Positions 46,569 through 56,596 of a stretch of DNA of 64,000 nucleotides are shown here, piece after piece. The notes under the pieces are model-generated. The model searched no databases. It saw only the letters and a list, made by a program, of their open reading frames with translations, and had not been told where the DNA came from. Origin of the DNA: Torymus aiolomorphi (taxonomy: Eukaryota; Arthropoda; Insecta; Hymenoptera; Torymidae); assembly GCA_036365515.1 (NCBI GenBank), contig CM070877.1, positions 62,892,475 to 62,956,474 on the forward strand, in the 5' to 3' direction. The position numbers and the translations under genes were made by a program. Within the stretch, counting starts at the first letter, position 1. Each line of letters begins with the position of its first letter.

Positions 46569-47030
46569 GGGAACGCGCCGGCAAGGTAACGGCCGTCGCA
46601 TTCGAGCTCAGCGGCGACGCAGTAGAGAGCTGCGCAGCCGGGAGGGTGCCACCGCACGGGCGAGGTACGAGACGCACGAAGCGGGCAGTGCACACGCGTT
46701 TGATTAGGCTCGAGAGGGATTTGCGCGCGTGAGAGCGAGAGCAGTTAGTCGAATACAGAGAGTTGAGCGAGCGCGTGCGAGAGCGAGCCGAGTTCTTTCT
46801 TTTGTTGTTGTTGGTGCTGGCAGAGTGAAGTGGAGTTTTTTTTTGGTGTTGCTGAGAAAGGGTGTCCAATTGGCGTGAGAAGGGAGTCGCGGAGAATAAA
46901 GTCGTGTGTATAGAAGCGAGAGAGAAGTGAGACGCGGGGAACATTAGGCTAAGAGATCATCGAAGGGGATTTCTGCCGGCGATCCTCATCCCGCAGGGGC
47001 TGCCGGGGCTGCCCGTATCCCGAGGAGTCG

Positions 47031-47032
<2 letters not shown>

Positions 47033-47113
<81 letters not shown>

Positions 47114-47126
47114 AGAGAGAGAGAGG
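47033..47126. repeat. (GA)n microsatellite
   Basis: GA repeat passing into GGGAGA and GGAAGG variants. Confidence 0.95.
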
Positions 47127-47625
47127 AAGGAAGGAGAGAGAGGAGGACGCACTGGGAGCTATTCTTGTTGGTGGTCTACGGCAGCGGCAGTCAAGGTGAG
47201 AGAGTGCGCGCGTACGACATTACGGTAAGCCGGAAGCGCGCAGTTCGGCGAATCGTGCGTGCGGAAGGAGAGGGAGTACGCGAGTGCTTGCGTCGCGCGT
47301 TTCCGCGAATCGCGCATTCTGAAGAAGAGCCCGCGAAAGGGTTATTCGCGAGTGCGGTCTCGCGCGCTTCCGAAAAACAGGCGAGCGCGCGCCAATAAAG
47401 AGAGCTAGTGAGGGCGAGAGGAGTTTGTTGCGAACGCGCGTACGTAAGAAGGAGAGGGTCGTGAGGTTTCGCCGCTAGTTTCGGCGCGCGGTTCCAAGAA
47501 TTGCGTGCATATATAGAGAGCGAGTGAGGTTTTCACCACGGACGTAGCTTCGTGACGTGTTCCGAGAATCGCGTTAATAGAGAAACGTTGGAGAGGCATA
47601 GCTGCCGTCGAAGAGTGGCGCGAGA

Positions 47626-47679
47626 GAGGGAGAGAGGGAGGGAGAGAGGGAGGGAGGGGGGAAGGAGAGAGAGAGAGCG

Positions 47680-47766
<87 letters not shown>
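47626..47766. repeat. (GA)n / GGGA purine tract
   Basis: GAGAGGGAG variants followed by about 90 bp of pure GA. Confidence 0.95.
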
Positions 47767-47770
<4 letters not shown>

Positions 47771-47957
47771 CAGGCGTGAGGGGAATTACGGGCGTGAACT
47801 CGGAGAAGTTCCAGGAGGGTGTAGTAACCCGCGTTCATAGAGGGTGGGAATGTATTGAATGAAGTACGTTAGCCTGTAAGCAGATAGGAAATAAAGAGGA
47901 GTATAGCTTATTTGTGAGTTTGCATGCTTTATTGCGCACCCTTCACCCACAGTTTTC

Positions 47958-48005
47958 AGGTTCTTCGCCGCCTGAACAAGAACAGCACGACCGAACTCCC
48001 TTTTG
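47958..48005 (+). other. Candidate small exon with splice sites
   Basis: CACCCTTCACCCACAGTTTTCAG precedes the segment in two steps (a pyrimidine-rich tract ending in AG) and GTAAGT follows it. The 48 bp between are GC-rich and open in two frames. It could be a 5' UTR or coding exon belonging to the GC-rich block. No other exon was found. Confidence 0.35.
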
Positions 48006-48010
48006 GTAAG

Positions 48011-48844
48011 TAAAAATTATTTGCCGTATACTGGGCAGCTGTAGCGTTTATTAGTTTTTTTTAAATACATAGCAAAAGTATACCATCGCAAATGCGTTTA
48101 ATAAGTGGTTAAAATTTTAAGTCGATAAAAAAAATCAAAATCGTTTTTTATTTATAGAAAAAAAAAAAAGAAAATCAATAAAAACTAATAAATCACAAAA
48201 CTAGTAAATCATAATAAAGAGTTTACACACACACCCACACACACCCACCCCCACCCCCACACATACACCCACCTACACACGCACGCACCCACCCACCCAC
48301 ACACAAATACACATCCACGAAAACAAATTTTCTCGAAATCAACAAAAAACGACATATATCACTTTGAAAAATCTTTTTGAACATTTTTTGTCTCGAAAAT
48401 TTCTTCACCGTTACAAAGCTTTCTCTGTGAAGAAGCAATAAATGCCCAAAATACAAAATTAATTATATTACTTTTTAAACAATTTGCTACATTTTCCGTT
48501 TTTGCTAAGGAAATTAGGAATTCATTTTAAATATCATCCAAAATTATTTGAAACTGTTTCAAACTGCTTAAAAGTCCTAAAAACTATTTGAAAATGTGTC
48601 CAAAATCCTACATTTTGTAATATTTATAAACAATTTGAAATAGTTTCAAATAATTTAAAGTAATTTTTAACAGTCATTAACATTTATAATTTACGACAGA
48701 AATGTTGAAAATTTTGGCAACATGCTACAACAAACTGTACTCTAATTTTGTTATAACATATAAATAAAGACAAATACTCGAATACCTCCGATATAGGAGT
48801 CGGAGAAAGGACAAAAAATATAAAGCATAGATTTGAAAAAAAAA
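48011..48844. other. AT-rich spacer with a CA/CCA-rich stretch
   Basis: ACACACCCACACAC and CCACCCCCACCCCC words at 48225-48303 form a simple-sequence stretch. AAGTGGTTAAAA...TTAAGTCGATAAA at about 48100 matches 38585. No gene. Confidence 0.5.
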
Positions 48845-49540
48845 AGATAACGGAGACGGCTCTAGCACAGGTGCAGTGTGTACTATTTACATTTAATGTA
48901 TTTTATTTAATGTTTATTATCAATCTCGGAAACTACTCTGATAGTCTGCCTAACACACTAAACATCAGCATAGGAAAGCAATTAATAAAAAGAGTAAAAA
49001 GTCATAAGTATTTAGGGCTACATTTTGTCTACAATATGAAACGGGATAAGCACATAAGATACATTATTAAAAAAGCTAAATACTCAATTTTTATTTTTGC
49101 CAAGATTTTTTGGACTCAAAAACATTAATGATAATATATTATGCCTTCTTTCATAGTATAGTTAATTATGGGGTAATTGCTTGGGGTGGTGCATACGACA
49201 ACAATATTAAACTAATACAATCAACACAAAACAAAATACTGAAAAGCATAAATAAAAATAAATTTTCCCAAATTAATCCACCTCTAGAAATAAAAAAAAT
49301 GTTCCAGTTAGAATCAATATCTTGCCACTATGCAACACTAAGAAATAGTTATATAAATAGTACGAGCAAGACCAGGAACAAATCAATTCTACTACCAATA
49401 AGTGATAAAAGAATTAGTGATAAAAATAGCTATCATGAAGCTACAAGGATCTTTAATAGGCTCACGAAAGATCTCAATATTATGTCATTCAGTAGACATA
49501 TTATAAACAAAAAATTAAAAATGTTCATATTAAAAGAGTC
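48845..49540 (+). pseudogene. 3' fragment of a Jockey/CR1-like LINE
   Basis: Two overlapping frames (48871-49128 and 49110-49625) carry the RT thumb and C-terminal region: KSHKYLGLHF, then IIYYAFFHSIVNYGVIAWGG after a frameshift near 49115. The same region follows the RT domain of the LINE at 3051-4911 (FHSIISYGSIACGGAY), so the two are from related families. The copy starts after the catalytic motifs and ends abruptly at about 49540, where Helitron coding sequence begins on the other strand. There is no poly-A tail. Confidence 0.8.
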
Positions 49541-51613
49541 GCTAAAATTTTACATTTCAATAAATTATTATTTAAATCTAAAATTCTTAATCGTTTTCCA
49601 TTATATAATACTTCATGTATACTAAAATTTCTGATAAGCATAACAATAAAATTTACTCGTAAATGCAATTCGTGAGGTGGTAAGTTTTGTGGATTCAATG
49701 AATTAAGATATTCTGGTAAAATTGCTTCACCCATTAAACCATTATCATCACAGTGATCAGCTGAATCAACACTAGTATATACATGCTCATTGTGACTATC
49801 TAATAACGATACGACAGTTTTATTAATTTCGTTCACATCTATATTTCGTGCAGCTAATATAACTGATGAGCTCAGTTCATCATAAAGGTGATTTCTAATC
49901 AAATGCTCATACATAGAATTAATGAAATTAGAATCTGTAGTTATATACCGTTCAGGAATATCAATATTATCATTGTTGTCATTTCAATCACCGTTCCCCA
50001 CATTCAAAATAAATTTTGAAAACGTAATATATTCATCTATAGCTCTCATATTACGCGTTAACTTAAATTTGTAAAACAGATTCCACAAAATACTACTTTT
50101 GATAGATAAATTTATTACTTCTTTTTGAATGCTTCGTGGTAATATAGGTAATAATTGTCTGAAATCTCCACCTAAAATGACAATTTTACCACTAAACAAT
50201 AACTCATTACTCATAATATCTTTCAAAGTCATATCCATTATTTCTAATGCGTAACGTGGAGTCATTGGTGCCTCATCCCAAATAAACACATATGTTTGCC
50301 TCAAAAGTTGCGCTTCCTTTGATTGCACAGCAATATTAGATGAAGAATTCGATAATAAAGGTCTGTACCTTACAGGCAAATCTAATACTTTATGAACCGT
50401 CAATTCTTTAAGTAATAACGTTGCAGCGATTCCTGTAAAAACCATACAACAAGAAAGTTTTGCTTTAACTTATTAATAAATTATATAATGTTGTATAAAC
50501 GAACGTTTTCCCAGAACCACTACGCTATCGATATAAAAATACCTTGAACTGCTATAATCAATAATATTTGATACTTTTCAAGTCTTATCAACGATTTCTT
50601 TTTGATCACTGTTTAACATGTTATATTGTCTATTGCCCATATCTGTTAAGTTACCATGTAATTCATTACTATCCGCAATGTGCTTATTCACTACTAATTA
50701 AGGCATCAATGGAAAATTCGCAATATCATGGCCTTCAGCTATCAACATTTCACAAATAATGGAATAAGCTAAATTGTAAGCTCTAGTATGATCTCCATAT
50801 AATCTTAAAAAGTCTTCTGATAATGCATGTTTAAAATTTTCCCGAAGTTCGTCCGGATGCACAGGATGACAATGAATCAAAATACGAACAAATAACAGAC
50901 GTGTACTACCTGGCATCATCCAACTTACAGCGTCCTGCATAGCTCAACTCCTTATCATCATCTATAAGACCTAACGCTAAGCAAGCTTCCGAAAACGTCA
51001 TATACTGAACACCGTTTACATTTTTTAATTCATCAAAACTTTTTGCTCCTCTACAATTTAATAAAAGTGATCTTAATCAAAATAACTCTACCTGACTTGG
51101 ACTTACGGAATACATACGTCCAATATAATTAGATTTCCGTTTTGACCATCGATAAACTTTATGACCATTATCATTATGTTCTTTAAAAACGTATTGAGCC
51201 GGAATTTCTGCATTAGTGTATTGTCTAGCTGAAATATCTTCTTTATTCAAATCAAAACAAGCTAATAATTTATTGCTTTGATTTAATGCAGTCTCCACAG
51301 CTACATCATCATCAATATCATTAATTATAATTGATGGTTGTTGTGGTAAATGAACTGCCAAGCGTATGATACTATGACTTTTACACTGTAATGGTTTACC
51401 TAAGATACGATAACATGCTTCATCTAGGCTAACATGTCTCGTTCCTACAAAACTACGAACTTCATCATGATTAATTACCCTCTCATTATTTGACTCTTCA
51501 ACTATGATATTTGCGGCATCGTAACCTTTATAAACATATTATACAAATATTTCACGGACTTTATGCTGGATACTTAACTTCAACGTTTATATGACAATTG
51601 AATATGCGTAATA
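49541..51613 (-). pseudogene. Helitron Rep/helicase protein, broken, C-terminal half
   Basis: Read on the minus strand from 51613: the end of the Rep-helicase linker (LLRIFNCHINVEV, then YVYKGYDAANI after a frame change and stops), NERVINHDEVRSFVG, AVHLPQQPSI, YIGRMYSVSPSQ (51361-51077), MQDAVSWMMPGSTR.. (50940-50698), LNSDQKEIVDK (about 50600), a Walker-A region lost to a frameshift near 50500, then GIAATLL, FIWDEAPM (Walker B), GGDFRQLLPI (50445-49984) and the C-terminal ELHLRV..IVMLIRN region (49914-49541). The HUH Rep domain would lie further upstream, beyond the Polinton. At least five lesions are visible. Confidence 0.85.
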
Positions 51614-52562
51614 AGTAGTAGGGGCAGCGCGGCTACCGCGCCAGAGCGGCTCCCACGCCACTTACCCACCGAGCACTACTTACCGTCCGTCGGTAAGGTA
51701 GGGTGCAAAGTCACCATGCGAGAGGCCCGGTAGAGGGCGCATTGAACATTTACTCCATCGATAAAATGCGTACGTATGTCATGTTGCAGGGGGCATGGGG
51801 CCCTCATGTGATGTTATGTTGTAAGTGAATATAGAATATTTTTATAATATTCATATAGTGTTTAAATTTGTTAATTATAAGTAGTCTTATATTCCGCGCC
51901 AGCGCGGCTACCGCGCCAGAGCGGCTCCCGCGCCACTTACCCACCGAGCACTACTTACCGTCCGTCGGTAAGGTAGGGTGCAAAGTCACCATGCGTGAGG
52001 CCCGGTAGAGGGCGCATTGAACATTTACTCCATCGATAAAATGCGTACGTATGTCATGTTGCAGGGGGCATGGGGCCCTCATGTGATGTTATGTTGTAAG
52101 TGAATATAGAATATTTTTATAATATTCATATAGTGTTTAAATTTTTTAATTATAAGTAGTCTTATATTCCGCGCCAGCGCGGCTACCGCGCCAGAGCGGC
52201 TCCCGCGCCACTTACCCACCGAGCACTACTTACCGTCCGTCGGTAAGGTAGGGTGCAAAGTCACCATGCGAGAGGCCCGGTAGAGGGCGCATTGAACATT
52301 TACTCCATCGATAAAATGCGTACGTATGTCATGTTGCAGGGGGCATGGGGCCCTCATGTGATGTTATGTTGTAACGCGGCTACCGCGCCAGAGCGGCTCC
52401 CGCGCCACTTACCCACCGAGCACTACTTACCGTCCGTCGGTAAGGTAAGGTGCAAAGTCACCATGCGAGAGGCCCGGTAGAGGGCGCATTGAACATTTAC
52501 TCCATCGATAAAATGCGTACGTATGTCATGTTGCAGGGGGCATGGGGCCCTCATATGATGTT
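51614..52562. repeat. Left terminal inverted repeat of the Polinton, four tandem units
   Basis: Units start at AGCGCGGCTACCGCG (51626, 51901, 52176) and ACGCGGCTACC (52374): spacing 275, 275 and 198 bp. The 198 bp unit lacks the ~77 bp AT-rich spacer that ends TAAGTAGTCTTATATT. Units contain the palindromic word TTACCGTCCGTCGGTAA. Small frames in each unit simply repeat. Confidence 0.9.
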
Positions 52563-52630
52563 CAGAGGGTATGCTATATCCATTGTGAATATTTATGATG
52601 ATATCAACACATTTTTATCCCATTCACTTA
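52563..52630. other. Short Polinton spacer
   Basis: Sequence between the left inverted repeat and the first gene; nothing recognised. Confidence 0.4.
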
Positions 52631-52876
52631 CTACTTAAATCTTTTATAATCTTGTTGTTGGGGAAAGGATTGAGTGTTAGTAGAATATTTACTAGTATTA
52701 TTTTTCCACGCTGATTCATTTTTTTTACTATCGTCAGATAGTCTGGTGTATGAAATCGTGTTTGAACCAGTAAAATTTTTCCATTGGGACTCAGGCTTTT
52801 GTTTTTCTTTCTGACTATTGTCAGAAAGTTTGCTATATGGAATGTTGCTACTACTAGTACTATTTGACTGACCCAT
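52631..52876 (-). CDS. Small Ser/Asn/Lys-rich Polinton protein, possible N-myristoylation
   Basis: An 81-codon frame starting MGQSNSTSSS. Gly2 with Ser6 fits the N-myristoylation consensus MGXXXS/T. The rest is polar and low in hydrophobic residues, with a repeated pattern YSKLSDNS / YTRLSDDS (about residues 14-21 and 42-49). It lies next to the left inverted repeat, downstream of the capsid gene and on the same strand. I do not recognise a family. An alternative frame (52624-52893) overlaps fully and seems less likely. The gene call rests on composition and position only. Confidence 0.4.
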   Translation of the reverse strand: MGQSNSTSSSNIPYSKLSDNSQKEKQKPESQWKNFTGSNTISYTRLSDDSKKNESAWKNNTSKYSTNTQSFPQQQDYKRFK

Positions 52877-53062
52877 TTTGTTGATTGTTTCAATTAGACT
52901 GAGGTAATTTTAGAATTTATGTGATTTATAAACACAACTTATTTCTTAAAACTTATGAGAAAAAGGAGGGGATAAAAAGATAGGTAATAAAAAGATAATT
53001 CAATTTTTTTATAATTTATTTATTTTTCATAATTTACAAACAAATGATAAATATATAAATTT

Positions 53063-54306
53063 TTATACAAGTTTTTTAACATCACCACTAACAGGATTAT
53101 ATTTTATAATACGATCATGTAAAATTAAACAATAAGCAGTGGTTTCTGCAGGAATATTTTCTTTGGTTTCAAATTCAAGACGGACATCCACAGCAGCTTG
53201 TTTTAGAGATTCATTCTGTTTAGAACAATCGATGACAATAAATGGTGTATAATTTATAAATTCTGATTTACTTAGCAAAGGATCTATTTCATTGTTGTTA
53301 CCATAATATTCGCTTTGAAAATGTGCATACATATCATATAAAAGCGCATATTGATTATGTGTAACATCTAAATTGAGATTACCATAAGGATAGTACTGAG
53401 AATTCAAAAAAAGTTTGACATTACTGATATTACAGTGATCAAAATGACTATTGTTTACATTTTTCTCAACTCTTCGTTTCGTTTGGAAAGCTAAAATTAC
53501 AAAGCGTGGCTTTTCTAATTGGTTAGAGGTTTTAACAGTCCATATTTGTTTTACAGTTGTTGGAAGAACAGGATATTCGTATAATTCCCATGAACGATAA
53601 CTCATAGCAATAGGTATATCTTTTTGTATAAAATTAAAAAGCTGTATTTTACGTTTGTCTGATAACATAACGTAAGGCATAAGCCATTCTACTCGAGTAA
53701 GTTGAATTTTAAAATTTTCATAATTCACAGCATCAGCTTGAGTAGAACTTTGTATAACAGCATTATAATCATTTCTTGATCTTGTCAGTATAAGTTCATG
53801 TTTAACATTTACAATTATTTTACGATAATCTTCAGCAAATCCAAAAATCATGGACAAAGGTATATAGAGACATCAAAATTTCCACTATTATCAGTAATTT
53901 TTCCTGTTTCTGTTACACCTATCCATCCTGCGTTCTCAAGATATTTGCTTTGGTTTGGTGAAAAAGAAACATAACCTTTTAACGTAGAAGTCAATCCAAC
54001 ATTTTTACATCTATCAATTTCTACTCCATTGATATCATAACGCATTTCTTCAAATAAGTGACATATAGCATTATTTACAAATGCAGTATTTGTCAGCAGA
54101 GTACCATCATTTTTTGTTAATTTACCACATATATGTAAGGTACTTTTTGATGGTAATAAGCATAAATCTTGATGCTGAATAGATATACGAATTTCATCAC
54201 TATTATTGAAAGATGATGAGGTATATGGTTGATGAGCATGAAGCTCATAGTGTGAAATTGCCTCATCAAAAATTACTGGTGACTGTACACTAAGGACTTC
54301 CTCCAT
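53063..54306 (-). pseudogene. Polinton major capsid protein (double jelly-roll), frameshifted
   Basis: Two frames join at about 53850: residues 1-~150 from 54306 down, and the remaining ~264 codons from 53857 down. The start region (VIFDEAISHYELHAHQPY) and later blocks such as GFAEDYRKI, LTRVEWLMPYV and WELYEYPVLP are typical of Maverick major capsid proteins, which have the double jelly-roll fold of adenovirus hexon-like capsids. Total length is about what the family shows (roughly 410 codons). It would form the shell of a virus-like particle. A single small indel near 53850 separates the frames; the downstream half is otherwise undamaged. Confidence 0.85.
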
Positions 54307-54348
54307 TTTCTTCTCCTTTCAAATGACAGCAGCAGATAAATATATAAG

Positions 54349-54555
54349 TTACTTTTTTAATTTTTTTGACTGTATTTTTTTTACGTTTCCGTTGTTCTTT
54401 TGATTTATAATTTTTAAGCCTAGACTTTTTAGAAACTGAATGTTTTGACGTGTTAACTGTTTCGTTACTTGTTGTCGACTGATCGCTTGCTGACATACTG
54501 GAGTATTAATATAACCTTTTCCAATCTTAGAGTTGTAAACTATTCCCATTATCAA
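54349..54555 (-). CDS. Small basic Polinton protein
   Basis: A 68-codon frame directly upstream of the capsid gene. The central block LTRQNIQFLKSLGLKI resembles short conserved Maverick proteins that I recall next to capsid genes; the tail is Lys-rich. An overlapping frame (54290-54496) is a shadow with no such block. The role is unknown; a capsid-associated or DNA-binding part is possible given charge and position. Confidence 0.5.
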   Translation of the reverse strand: MIMGIVYNSKIGKGYINTPVCQQAISRQQVTKQLTRQNIQFLKSLGLKIINQKNNGNVKKIQSKKLKK

Positions 54556-54556
54556 A

Positions 54557-55240
54557 CTGTTTTGATATGTAAGCGAATCGTAATAACTTCACCTCGAAAA
54601 TTTACTAAGTCACCGTTTTGATCAACAATGCGTAATTGTAAATGGTCGATAATTTTTACAGTGATCGGTAAATATATTATTTGCTTTGGAACTTCAATAA
54701 TCTTAAATCCTGGTGGCACTCCCGGAAAAAAAACTCGTGAATAGTATGAACCTTATTTTGATTAATATATGCACCAGTTGTTATATTACATTCGACACGT
54801 ACTGCGTTCACTTTAAGAATGGTAACTGGCATGTCGGACACATGACTTATATTAGGTTCAAGAAGGCGTTTTGTAAATCCTAATAATTGACCAATAGAAT
54901 CATTCTCTTGAAAATCAATTTTACGATTACAAGTAATAATACTCCGTAATGTATTATTATTAGGCTTAATACTAATTATTATTCCTTTGCGTTCGAGAGT
55001 TTTTTGTAACGTTTTTTCAATATCATCTATTTCATAACTACCAGTAGGTAACTCCACTATCTCTTTACCAACATAAAATTTATTGCAGTTCATATCAATA
55101 TTTGGTATAGAATTAAAAGTTAGCAGTTCAACTAATCCCAATACATATTTTCTTTTGGGATCAAGTTCAATCGGAGGGAAATAATCAGCTGCTAGAACTG
55201 ACGAAGTCCCTGACAAACTAAGAGTAAACGATTCAAACAT
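54557..55240 (-). pseudogene. Polinton minor capsid (penton-type single jelly-roll) protein, frameshifted
   Basis: Starts at 55240 (MFESFTLSLSG). Blocks FPPIELDPKRKYVLGLVELL, YEIDDIEKTL and IGQLLGF are typical of the Polinton minor capsid protein, which forms fivefold vertices. The first frame runs to 54677. A run of eight A's (plus strand, about 54728-54735) marks the shift; beyond it the same protein continues in another frame to about 54557. Length is near the family's usual ~230 residues when both parts are counted. Apart from this one-base shift the gene looks well kept. Confidence 0.8.
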
Positions 55241-55275
55241 CCAAATACTTTACGTGGAACTAACTTCATTCAATA

Positions 55276-55707
55276 TTATTTCTTCTTATATAGATAGAAA
55301 TTTTCAGTTGAATTCAATTGATTACATAAAAATTTCAAACAAAGATGTCCACAAATATAAGTATTGAATTGTTGATACCTTTCATAATTGTATTTTATTT
55401 CTTTCACTTTTAAGTAATTTATGAGATCTTGAGGCGGACGCAAATCACCAAAACTATCAAAATAAAAAACATTATTTCCATTTTTTCGATAAGCTACCCA
55501 ATGTGTTCCAGGTCCATCCTTATCATCAAGATTGATAATAGCACTTTCTTTATAAAGGCAGCCATTTGATGGTAATGCATTTCTCATAAATACACCTCTA
55601 AAATTTTTTATTTGCATAATTTTTACATATTTTAATAAATCGTTGTCAGTTAAGGGCCGTTTTGGTAATCTTACTGTCTCAACAAGCTTTTTTTTTTTCT
55701 TAATCAC
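55276..55707 (-). CDS. Adenain-like cysteine protease
   Basis: 143 codons. The catalytic set of the adenovirus protease / Ulp1-like clan is visible in order: His in GTHWVAY (about residue 69), Asp in FDSFGD (about 85) and Cys in YICGHLCLKF (about 119). It would mature the capsid proteins inside the particle. The frame starts after a Lys-rich stretch; the ATG at 55707 may not be the true start but no other is closer. It is intact and lies between the minor capsid and Gly/Ala-rich genes on the same strand. Confidence 0.9.
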   Translation of the reverse strand: MIKKKKKLVETVRLPKRPLTDNDLLKYVKIMQIKNFRGVFMRNALPSNGCLYKESAIINLDDKDGPGTHWVAYRKNGNNVFYFDSFGDLRPPQDLINYLKVKEIKYNYERYQQFNTYICGHLCLKFLCNQLNSTENFYLYKKK

Positions 55708-55713
55708 TTTTTT

Positions 55714-56125
55714 TTACTTTTTCACTTTTTTTAATTGCTTGAGACAGATACCATAACCCTTTGCATAGGGTTTTAAATATAATACTTTTCCAAGGCCTAA
55801 TTCTTCAACTTTCTTATTATGTCTTTGCTGTTCTTCCATCTGTCTTTTAGCAGCATTCGCTCGACTGATAGCTTGAGCAATGCCAGCAGCTCCCCTGCTA
55901 GTGATCCTAAAGCACTAAGACCTGCAAACAATGGAACCAGAGCAGGGAGAAAGCCACCATGTTTCGATACAGGTAATATACGGGGAACTTTAACATATTT
56001 TTTCCTCCTGCTCTTTTTACATGTTTGCGTGCGGTCATAAGGGCTGATTTGATTACAGATTGTGAATCTGTACTAGGACTGAGAGATTTAGCAGTAGACT
56101 TAATTAAACGTTTAAGCCCAACCAT
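55714..56125 (-). pseudogene. Hydrophobic Gly/Ala-rich Polinton protein, frameshifted
   Basis: The first frame (56125-55907) opens MVGLKRLIKS and is basic. Near 56005, in a purine run, the reading shifts. The second frame carries the hydrophobic block GGFLPALVPLFAGLSALGS with a Gly/Ala continuation, then a Gln/Arg-rich part and a tail LGKVLYLKPYAKGYG, ending at 55714. This architecture (basic start, glycine-rich hydrophobic centre, KPY tail) recurs in Mavericks. A role as a minor or membrane-active capsid part, in analogy with adenovirus core/minor proteins, is inference. It overlaps the upstream PLA2 gene by 22 bp. Confidence 0.65.
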
Positions 56126-56502
56126 TTTTTTCTTAATCTTTTTGTTTTACTCTTTCTTTGTCCCATACCCAACTTATTTTTTACTTTCATGATGTTAGTA
56201 ATAGCGTAAGCCGCAGCTTTTTCTCCAAAACTAGCGTTTTTAGACTTCACTCTTTCCCACGCCTTTTCTGCTAAAACTTGATCTGCTGAGTTTCTTGCCT
56301 TAATGTTTTCGCGATTTTTTGAATAAGCTATATCGTGTTCCTTGCATGCAGTATCAAGTGGATTAATGCCTGGATCACCGCGAGCTAATCTTTTAGATAA
56401 CTTTGTACCTGGTCCACAGTATTGATAACCAGGAAAATGAAGTCCAAGTGGTAGTTTATTTATCAAATTATTAACTAGTCCTGAGCCTTTATGAATAATC
56501 AT
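56104..56502 (-). CDS. PLA2-domain protein (parvovirus-VP1-like phospholipase fold)
   Basis: 132 codons. The calcium-loop motif YQYCGPGTKL (about residues 26-35) and the catalytic motif DTACKEHDIAYS (about 49-60) are those of secreted and parvoviral phospholipase A2 domains, with the His-Asp pair present. The C-terminal half is basic and Ala/Lys-rich. In parvoviruses such a domain helps the capsid cross membranes; here the same role is possible but not shown. It is intact, divergently placed to the ATPase gene with a ~95 bp gap, so this gap probably holds both promoters. Confidence 0.85.
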   Translation of the reverse strand: MIIHKGSGLVNNLINKLPLGLHFPGYQYCGPGTKLSKRLARGDPGINPLDTACKEHDIAYSKNRENIKARNSADQVLAEKAWERVKSKNASFGEKAAAYAITNIMKVKNKLGMGQRKSKTKRLRKKWLGLNV

Positions 56503-56596
56503 TACTCGATGATAGTCTTTTTATGAATGAGGAGAAAACTATAAGTATATGCTTTTATAGAAGTTTTCATCAGTCGTAATCAAGTTTTAAAACAAG
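56503..56596. promoter_or_regulatory. Divergent intergenic region
   Basis: The only gap between a minus-strand structural cluster (52.6-56.5 kb) and a plus-strand cluster (56.6-59.6 kb). It contains TATAAGTATATG, a plausible TATA-like element. Promoter function is inferred from layout. Confidence 0.4.

Larger units (their letters stand above)
46490..48010 (+). promoter_or_regulatory. GC-rich, GAGA-rich block; candidate promoter/5' UTR or inserted LTR
   Basis: In a window that is otherwise strongly AT-rich this 1.5 kb is rich in CG dinucleotides and purine (GA)n tracts (46492-46568, 47033-47126, 47626-47766). GAGA tracts are bound by GAGA-factor-type proteins at insect promoters. A candidate spliced exon lies at its right end (47958-48005). 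Frames on either strand are driven by (GA)n and are not genes. Alternative: a solo LTR or other insertion, since fragments contiguous at 38.52-38.62 kb flank it on the two sides. Confidence 0.4.

Noticed and set aside
46144..47838. Ser/Leu-rich frames up to 266 codons
   Set aside because: Driven by (GA)n tracts read on the minus strand; they also run across the foldback edge.
51614..52640. Small frames repeated at 52253-52480, 52450-52638 and 63778-63966
   Set aside because: They are parts of the terminal repeat units of the Polinton and recur with them.
54290..54496. Lys-rich 68-codon frame next to the capsid gene
   Set aside because: It overlaps another frame (54349-54555) with a more family-like block and overlaps the capsid start; probably a shadow.
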